A stretch of 64,000 nucleotides of DNA from Bradyrhizobium altum (GTDB lineage: Bacteria > Pseudomonadota > Alphaproteobacteria > Rhizobiales > Xanthobacteraceae): NCBI RefSeq assembly GCF_020889705.1, contig NZ_JACMYP010000016.1, positions 1-64,000 of the forward strand, in the 5' to 3' direction. Below the pieces are notes generated by a model that was not told the DNA's origin, searched no databases, and worked only from the letters and a program-made list of their open reading frames with translations. Position numbers and translations under genes: made by a program. Positions 58,615-64,000 of this stretch are shown here, in pieces. Position 1 is the stretch's first letter. Each line of letters opens with the position of its first letter.

Positions 58615-59404
58615 TTATAGCCCTGAAAGTCGTTGTCAATCTTCCACGACCTCGAGGAGAACCGGGTGGGCATTGCGGCACACGTGCTTAGGCAGATGCC
58701 CGAAAAGAAGGGAGCCACCGACCGATTGGTCAAACCGATCACCTCCGTTGCCGAGTGAGCAGCGTTTCCCGTCACCGCGTTCGGGCGGTACGACCTGATA
58801 TGCCCTTGCACGACTGGAGCACGTCCTGCTCTACCAATTGGTGGAGCCGCCTACTCCGATCGGCTTCATCAGGGGCAACTGTAGCGCGCGCCGAATAGCC
58901 AACTTTCGCAGGTGCGGAGCAGCAGCAAAAGCGTCTCACACTCTTCCTGGATGGAACACGGCGACGATGTCATGGCCGTCGCATCGAGAACATCGGCGAA
59001 CGCTGAGCGTGAAGTTGATTTGCGAACCTCCGCGACTGAGCCAGCCATCGTCGGAGCCCGGGGGACAAAGATTTCGCCGCTTTGCATCGATTTTTCGGTC
59101 GGTTCGACCAACGGGAGAATTTGTAGCCGCCGCACGTAAATCGACCTTCAAGCGGGCTGAGCTCGCGATTGGAGGGACTACCATCGCTCAGTGTGCGGAC
59201 AGCGTCGTCTGCTTGAGATACCTCCAAATTCGCAGGTTCCCCGGGGCAGATTGCCGACATTGATACGAGTCCGACCGTCCCGTCGGCATTATTCCCATTG
59301 GTTATCGATAGGGATCCAAAATGCGCTCTTGGCGTGCCATTGGTCCGCGCCATCCAAAATCATACATAGAGTGGACGTTTTTCCTCGAGCTATCCACGGC
59401 TGAC
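58615..59404. other. 790-base stretch without a supported gene
   Basis: Open frames occur on both strands (for example 58838-59263 plus, 58970-59353 minus) but none has a ribosome site or known family pattern. A hairpin-forming stretch near 58828-58846 (GAGCACGTCCTGCTC) is visible. A tRNA was considered and rejected. The stretch may be a decayed gene region, as the genes on its right side are also decayed. Confidence 0.45.
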
Positions 59405-59642
59405 ATGAGTGATCATCTTCTCGCGCTGCGCCTTTTCGTGCGCGTCGCTCGCAAGGGGAGCTTCTCGGCGGCGGGCCGCGAGCTCGAAATCCCGCAGTCG
59501 ACCGCATCGCGCGTCATTGCCGCGCTGGAGCGCCGTATCGGCTCCCGCCTGTTCCTCCGAAACACGCGTGCAGTGACACTCACCGACGACGGGGCTGAGT
59601 TTCTTGCGCGAGTCGAGATGATTCTCGCCGAACTCGGATTGG
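59405..59642 (+). pseudogene. LysR regulator, N-terminal DNA-binding part
   Basis: From the ATG at 59405 the frame is a clean LysR winged helix: ALRLFVRVARKGSFSAAGRE, LEIPQSTASRVIAALERRIG and NTRAVTLTDDGAEFLARVEM to LAELG. Right after this the plus-strand frame loses all similarity, because the next part of the gene is on the opposite strand. The DNA-binding part alone is about 78 residues and lacks its linker and effector domain. Confidence 0.75.
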
Positions 59643-59840
59643 ATGCGGCGCCGCGTAACGACAAGGTCCTGCCGTTCGTCGCTGATCAGGAGGTCGACCT
59701 GCAATTCTGGATGCTGGGCCAGGAAAGCCGGCAGGTGCGGTATGATTTCCCGCACGGCGAGGCTCGAGCCCAAGCCGACCCGAAGTCGACCTCTGAGCTC
59801 GGTTGTTCCCCGGACCGCTTGTTCGGCGTCGTCGCGATCC
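59643..59840 (-). pseudogene. inverted middle segment of the same LysR gene
   Basis: On the minus strand this segment reads DDAEQAVRGTTELRGRLRVG, LGSSLAVREIIPHLPAFLAQ and HPELQVDLLISDERQDLVV. That is exactly the part of a LysR protein that follows ...RVEMILAEL. Turning this segment around would rejoin it to the plus-strand fragment in the correct order. The edges are uncertain by about 15 bases. Confidence 0.65.
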
Positions 59841-60359
59841 GACAGATGTAGCGCGAGAGTATATGCGACCTGCTCGGCCAAGAGCGCATGGTCGATAAGC
59901 GCGCTCGCTGGCCTCGACTAGGCGCCTTGCCGAAAACTCCAACATTGAATCTTCGGTATCCCACGCTTGGTCCATGAGGGTGACCGGCTCATCACACCCG
60001 TGAGCCTCGCCCACTGCCTTGAGAAGCGCATCACCAAGGTAAAGAAGGAGCAATTTACCGGATCGCACTTCCGGAACAGCATCAACAACCACGCTACATC
60101 CCGGCTGCCCAATTCGAAATCGCCCTGCGGATACCGGTGCGTCCCGTCGCACCCGCCCATTCTCGATCAGCACGTGGCGGCGGACGTCATAGAGGGTGAT
60201 CGCAACAGTTGGGACCGGCAACTCTCCAAATTCGTAAAGGTGCGGGCCCGTAACTTCGCTGACGGCTGCGGCGAATCCTGTTGTCGACCAAAGGTCAATG
60301 AGGGTCGATTGACTTCGGCCGGTAACGCGTTCTGCGTGTAGTAGCGGATTGAGCTGCAT
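59841..60359 (-). pseudogene. AraC-type regulator, N-terminal sensor fragment
   Basis: From an ATG at 60359 the minus strand encodes MQLNPLLHAERVTGRSQSTL, a cupin-like sensor part (VAITLYDVRRHVLIENGRVR, RFRIGQPGCSVVVDAVPEVR) and a helical linker (DQAWDTEDSMLEFSARRLVE), as in AraC-family regulators of the AraC_binding_2 or similar type. A frameshift near 59890 leads to DHALLAEQVAYTLALHLSD, and then the inverted LysR piece begins. The AraC DNA-binding domain is missing. Confidence 0.55.
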
Positions 60360-60442
60360 CAGAAGGGCCTATTCGGACTGGAGTTTCGCACTCGACACAA
60401 TTGCCATTCCAGAGCCCGCCATCGGGAGGGTCGTGATCCAGA

Positions 60443-61396
60443 CTAACTCACCCCCAGCGCCCGCAGATCCGGCCCGACGGGCACGATGCCGCTCGGATTG
60501 ACCGCCTTCAATGCGTAGTAGCTGCGCTTGATATGGTCGATACTAACAGTCTCTCGAATGCCCGGAATCCTGAGCAGCCGACGCAAGTACGCGCTAAGAG
60601 CTGGATAGTCGGCGATGCGCCGTAGGTTGCATTTGAATACGCCGTGATAAGCAGCATCGAAGCGGATCAGCGTGACGAAGAGCCTGACATCCGCTTCGGT
60701 CAGGCGCTCGCCGACCAGAGACTTCTGTCTCGCCAAGTGAAGCTCGAGTTGGTCGAGCATCTCAAAGACGCCCCTGCTCGCCTCGTCGTAGGCTTCCTGA
60801 CTAGATGCGAAGCCGGCACGATACACACCGTTGCTCAACTTCGGATAAATTCGATCATTCCATGCATCAATCTCAGACCTGAGCTCTTGGGGATAGAGGT
60901 CGATGCTATCGTCCGCTAGTACGCCGAATCCCGAGTTGAGGATGCGCAGGATGTCCGCGGACTCGTTGTTGACGATTGTCGCCAGCTCTTTATCCCAGAG
61001 AACCGGCACACTCACACGACCGGTGTAACCTGGCGCGGCGCGGGTATAAACTTCGTGCAGATAGGTTGCGCCGTTGATCGTGTCCCGATTCGCTCCTGGA
61101 TAATCGCCGAAGCGCCACCCCTGATCGGTCTGCTTAGGCTCGACAACCGATACCGAAATTACGTCGTCCAACTTCTTCAGCTTTCGCGCGATCAGAGTTC
61201 GCGACGCCCAAGGGCACGCCAGCGAGACGTAGAGGTGGTAGCGTCCGGACGCCGCCTTGAACTCACCCCTTCCCGTCGGCCCAGAGCTTCCGTCGGGGTT
61301 CACCCAATTCCGGAACGCCGATTCCGGTCGCACGAAAGAACCTTTGGCATCATTACCGATCGGCCGGCCGGTTACCCATTTGCCTTCGACAAGCAT
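60443..61396 (-). CDS. glutathionyl-hydroquinone reductase (Xi-class GST)
   Basis: The 317-residue product matches YqjG/PcpF: catalytic Cys61 in YHLYVSLACPWASRTLIARK, SVVEPKQTDQGWRFGDYPGA, NGATYLHEVYTRAAPGYTGR and the helical domain LVGERLTEADVRLFVTLIRF. These enzymes reduce glutathionyl-hydroquinones to hydroquinone plus oxidised glutathione, clearing products of GST-type dechlorination or quinone trapping. Start at 61396 (MLVEG) is chosen over 61411. It lies near a LinD-like GST gene and an ABM gene on the same strand. Confidence 0.9.
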   Translation of the reverse strand: MLVEGKWVTGRPIGNDAKGSFVRPESAFRNWVNPDGSSGPTGRGEFKAASGRYHLYVSLACPWASRTLIARKLKKLDDVISVSVVEPKQTDQGWRFGDYPGANRDTINGATYLHEVYTRAAPGYTGRVSVPVLWDKELATIVNNESADILRILNSGFGVLADDSIDLYPQELRSEIDAWNDRIYPKLSNGVYRAGFASSQEAYDEASRGVFEMLDQLELHLARQKSLVGERLTEADVRLFVTLIRFDAAYHGVFKCNLRRIADYPALSAYLRRLLRIPGIRETVSIDHIKRSYYALKAVNPSGIVPVGPDLRALGVS

Positions 61397-61510
61397 GATG
61401 TCTCTCCACACGCGATTTCGGACTTTCGTTTTCGATGCTCCCGTGAGGTCGAGTCCCGCCTCTCACCCAGCACGACGTCAGCGCCAAGCGGACTACGACG
61501 CACAACACTT

Positions 61511-62135
61511 TTAATGCACCCGAGGGCAATACTGAGGTGCCTCCCTACGGTCGTACATTCCGTAGTCGCGCATGACCTCGAAGATGCGGAAATACTCAGT
61601 AGTCGGATCCGAAAACAGCCGGACGCCGAATTCCAAGCCAGACTGGTAATCCGGCACATCTACAACGTGCGCGAAACGACCAGTGCGATACATGCTTTCG
61701 AAGGCGTCATGCTGCCATCGAGTTCTGGCCCGGTAACTCAGGCCGTTCCGACTCCGACGCGACGACGTAGGTCGGCGGGCGTCTCGCGGGATCATTATAC
61801 GGAGTGTGTCGCTTGGGCCGCCAAATATGGCTCTGCGGTCTCGCTTCGTAGGCCACCTGTGCGATCCGGATCCGGTAATCGGAGAATATCTCCTCCCGGC
61901 CGATCCCTTGGATTGCATGATGTTGCTCATCCACCCGCCATGCTGTCATGGATCCCTCGTCTTGCCAGATCTGGTAGGACAGAAGCAGGTTCTCGCGGGT
62001 CAGGCTCCTGAAGCGGTCGATAAAGAGACATCCCCCCATGGAGTTAAGTGCCGGTTTCAGCGACGCCGCCAAGCCCAAGTAGCGATCCAGATGTCCTTCC
62101 TTTATTTGGACTTCAAAGAACTGGGATATCATCAC
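61511..62135 (-). pseudogene. antibiotic-biosynthesis-monooxygenase family protein, frameshifted
   Basis: From an ATG at 62135 the frame reads MMISQFFEVQIKEGHLDRYL and ENLLLSYQIWQDEGSMTAWR, an ABM-type ferredoxin-like domain, then GQNSMAA and a stop at 61707. A one-base shift near 61705 leads to DAFESMYRTGRFAHVVDVPD, YQSGLEFGVRLFSDPTTEYF and EVMRDYGMYDRREAPQ. Together this gives one protein of about 205 residues. ABM members include quinone-forming monooxygenases and haem-degrading enzymes. The break may be real or a sequence error. Confidence 0.65.
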
Positions 62136-62412
62136 GGCTATCTTCCCACGCTTGCATCAAGGCCTGAGCACCGGTGAAGCACGTCGTGACGAGCTTCGGC
62201 GCCCGGTAGAGCGGCTAAGTCTAGTGAGGGAAAAGACGCGCTCGCCGGAGCAGAGACCCTTACTATTTGAAGCGCGCCCATTTCACTCACGTCGATCACC
62301 AAAGCCGATCTCAAAAAACGACCTTTTGGCTCCAAAGATAGGCCCAAGAAACGCTCACATTCGTGGACCATCGAGACGCGCAACGGACCACATGGAAGCG
62401 TGATCAGCCGCC
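62136..62412. other. 277-base stretch, possible gene remnant
   Basis: No complete gene is supported. A minus-strand frame near 62123-62200 reads YRAPKLVTTCFTGAQALMQA and then WEDSRDDIPVL with a stop, which looks coding, but stops lie just upstream in this frame. It may be the end of a small decayed gene between the LinD-like and ABM genes. Confidence 0.3.
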
Positions 62413-63453
62413 CTATCCCCCGCTGCGCTGCCAACGTTCGATGCGCTCGCCGGGTGGATGACCAGGCCAATTGATTACGCCGTTCTGGATTGCCGGCGAC
62501 GTGAATAGACACTCTGCGTAGCCTGCGACGTTCGAGCAGTCCTTCCACATCCAATCGTATCCAAGGTAGAGCAGCCGGAAGAGACTTACGCCCCAGAAGA
62601 TGTCGGCCAGGGTTAATCCCTCAGGTACCAGCCGGTCACCCCCGCCTCCCGCCAACCTCAGATCCAGCTTGGCGATGGTGCTCTTCGTTGACTCGATAAT
62701 GCCGCGCATGTTCGCCGGCCGCGATATGAACTCGCGCCCCGCTTCCTCTTTTATGATCTTGTGCCGGTAAGCGGAGCGGAGCGACGACTCCGCGGGCAAC
62801 CCCTCTAAGCGCTTACTGACGAGCTCGATCTTCTTACTATGGGCCCCCTGCATTCCCGCACGTATCAGCTCCGGTCGGTGGTCTCCGTCCGGATTGGCGC
62901 CATAGAACAGACCGGCATGTGGTATAGCGTCGACGATGGCAATTTCACTCCAGACCTGATTTTGCCACTGCAGGGGAACCAATGCCCCTCCGCTCAAGAT
63001 ATCCAGATAAGCGGCAATCAGACGCGAGTCCGCAACGGCTTCCCCCCTGTGATGATCGACAAGGGTCGGTACTGCTAAGGGATCAAAACCTTCATTTTCG
63101 ACACTGGAACTCCCGGTGTAGCCGCTCACGAACGGACGACTGCGCGCGATAGCCGACGACATGCGAAGCTCGACGTACTCCGCCGCGTAGTTTTCGCTGA
63201 GCGGCGGCATAATGATCAGCTCGCTGCTCGCAAATGGGACGCCAATCTGGAAGAGCGCTCCACGAATCTTCTGCGAGCAAATCGACATTGTGAAGTGAAA
63301 CAGCTCGAGTCGCGGGACTGATGATTGACTGTCTCGAGGAACCGGGCGCGGACTGTCGCTCGAAACAATGCACCTTCGCCAAGGGTCCCCGACTGCGGAA
63401 TTCCGCGCCTTCTCCGCCAATGCTCCGACAGATACTCCAGACCTGGTGGTCAT
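62413..63453 (-). CDS. LinD/PcpC-like glutathione S-transferase (reductive dehalogenase type)
   Basis: The 346-residue product has a GST fold with an extended N-terminus: LELFHFTMSICSQKIRGALF (Cys59 at the active site), SELIIMPPLSENYAAEYVEL, FVSGYTGSSSVENEGFDPLA, VPTLVDHHRGEAVADSRLIA and LTLADIFWGVSLFRLLYLGY. These segments and the length recall LinD, the 2,5-dichlorohydroquinone dehalogenase of Sphingobium, as I remember its sequence. The reaction would use glutathione to replace ring chlorine by hydrogen. An AGGGGG ribosome site fits the ATG at 63453. The natural substrate here is unknown. Confidence 0.8.
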   Translation of the reverse strand: MTTRSGVSVGALAEKARNSAVGDPWRRCIVSSDSPRPVPRDSQSSVPRLELFHFTMSICSQKIRGALFQIGVPFASSELIIMPPLSENYAAEYVELRMSSAIARSRPFVSGYTGSSSVENEGFDPLAVPTLVDHHRGEAVADSRLIAAYLDILSGGALVPLQWQNQVWSEIAIVDAIPHAGLFYGANPDGDHRPELIRAGMQGAHSKKIELVSKRLEGLPAESSLRSAYRHKIIKEEAGREFISRPANMRGIIESTKSTIAKLDLRLAGGGGDRLVPEGLTLADIFWGVSLFRLLYLGYDWMWKDCSNVAGYAECLFTSPAIQNGVINWPGHPPGERIERWQRSGG

Positions 63454-63733
63454 CTCGCCCCCTGAATATTCGAGCTCTATCCGCAGATTTTCGAATTGAT
63501 TTCAGAATAGACGCGCGCCGGATGATCTGAAGTCGGTCTTTTTCGAACCAAGCGTTCAGAATTTTGGACACGCCCCCGCGGCGAAACGCCCCACGGCGGA
63601 GGCCCCACCGCTGTCGTTCAAATTAATGGAACGATGCGTCCAACATCACCCGACTTCCCGCCCCTCGCGTGCTGCTTTTAGGTCCAAGACGGTCGCTGTT
63701 GAGCGGCTGGCTTAACAGATCTGGAGCTAAGAA

Positions 63734-64000
63734 ATGGCCTGTCTCTTGGTGATTGAAGCTAGTCCACGCCTCGAAAATTCGACTTCCCGCATTTTGACCG
63801 CTCAGTTCGTCGAGAAGTGGACGTGCGCGCACCCGAATGCGTCCATTGTGGTGCGCGACCTCGTAAGATCAAATCTTAAGTTCGTCGACCTTCCGTGGAT
63901 CGTGGCCTCGTTCACTCCGCCTGACCAACTTTCGCCGGACCTGGCTGCGGCCCTGACGGACTCAAACATGCTGATCGACGAGATCATGGCCGCCGACCAC
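63734..64000 (+). CDS. FMN-dependent NADH azoreductase/quinone reductase, N-terminal part
   Basis: The frame starts at an ATG at 63734 with GGAG upstream and runs off the right edge after 89 codons. It reads LLVIEASPRLENSTSRILTA, the FMN phosphate loop of flavodoxin-like AzoR enzymes, then VVRDLVRSNLKFVDLPWIVA and SFTPPDQLSPDLAAALTDSN. Such enzymes carry out two-electron reduction of quinones and azo dyes with NADH. It is divergent from the LinD-like gene, and the 280 bases between them hold both promoters. Confidence 0.88.
   Translation, partial: MACLLVIEASPRLENSTSRILTAQFVEKWTCAHPNASIVVRDLVRSNLKFVDLPWIVASFTPPDQLSPDLAAALTDSNMLIDEIMAADH

Noticed and set aside
58805..58860. tRNA-like D-arm sequence (TTGGTAGAGC on the minus strand)
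   Set aside because: The TTGGTAGAGC segment resembles a D-arm, but there is no T-arm with GTTCGA, no matching acceptor stem and no proper anticodon arm; the stretch also forms a simple GAGCA/TGCTC hairpin.
1..64000. CRISPR arrays, rRNA operons, insertion sequences, prophage or conjugation genes
   Set aside because: None was seen: no regularly spaced identical repeats, no transposase, integrase or phage structural motifs in any frame.

Overview
This looks like a chromosomal accessory region of a Bradyrhizobium-like alphaproteobacterium (Rhizobiales). The evidence is the high GC content, the style of the small genes (DUF3606, DUF6894, DUF2934 and several short CxxC proteins), a complete-looking HutC regulon with HutF, an orphan SoxCD pair, class III cyclase-TPR and winged-helix/STAND/TPR regulators, and a dispersed GGGTCAAAA-type repeat. 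No rRNA, tRNA, CRISPR array, insertion sequence or phage gene was recognised. The genus is inference, since no search could be run.

Layout. 0-4.4 kb holds the start of a PAS sensor protein that runs off the left edge, followed by small genes and remnants. 4.4-17.8 kb is mostly oxidoreductases and alpha/beta hydrolases with regulators: an epoxide-hydrolase-like protein, LysR, a YVTN propeller with a DUF305 protein, a two-subunit molybdenum hydroxylase followed by a truncated peroxiredoxin, an enoyl-CoA hydratase, and a hydrolase-HbpS/GlcG pair divergent from a GlxA-type regulator. 13.2-15.0 kb and 21.7-23.1 kb are strongly decayed, with pieces of different genes spliced together. 18.2-21.3 kb holds a cyclase-TPR protein and a substrate-binding protein, with dispersed repeats around them. 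23.1-28.1 kb holds a nitrilase operon with a divergent LysR and three small genes. 29-47 kb holds sulfite dehydrogenase SoxCD, tandem epoxide hydrolases, two large winged-helix/STAND/TPR regulators around a broken histidine kinase, and an EmrAB-type efflux system. 48.3-58.6 kb is a hut cluster (ABC transporter, hutC, hutF, hutI, hutU, hutD, a second substrate-binding protein, and an ornithine-cyclodeaminase-family enzyme). 59.4-64 kb holds a shuffled LysR/AraC remnant and a quinone/glutathione cluster (glutathionyl-hydroquinone reductase, a broken ABM monooxygenase, a LinD-like GST, and the start of an FMN azoreductase).

The most interesting signal is regulatory. Seven sites between 26.1 and 44.1 kb carry the pentamer CTAAC or a close variant (CTCGC, CTCAC, CTAGC), repeated two to four times with a period of 10 bp (one step of 11), in the same orientation relative to the gene they precede. 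They stand before the nitrilase operon, the small-gene operon, the hydrolase-soxCD operon, the tandem epoxide hydrolases, the broken kinase, an unknown 235-residue protein, and the efflux operon. The two OmpR-type winged-helix/STAND/TPR proteins inside this region are the obvious candidate readers. I know of no description of this box; the link to the regulators is inference.

A second, conventional regulon is visible in the hut region. The palindrome TGTATAGACA occurs before the transporter, between hutF and hutI, and before the cyclodeaminase gene. hutH and hutG are absent from the window. Many genes here carry single-base frameshifts or are fused fragments. Some shifts could be assembly errors, but the fusions, deletions and one internal inversion could not.
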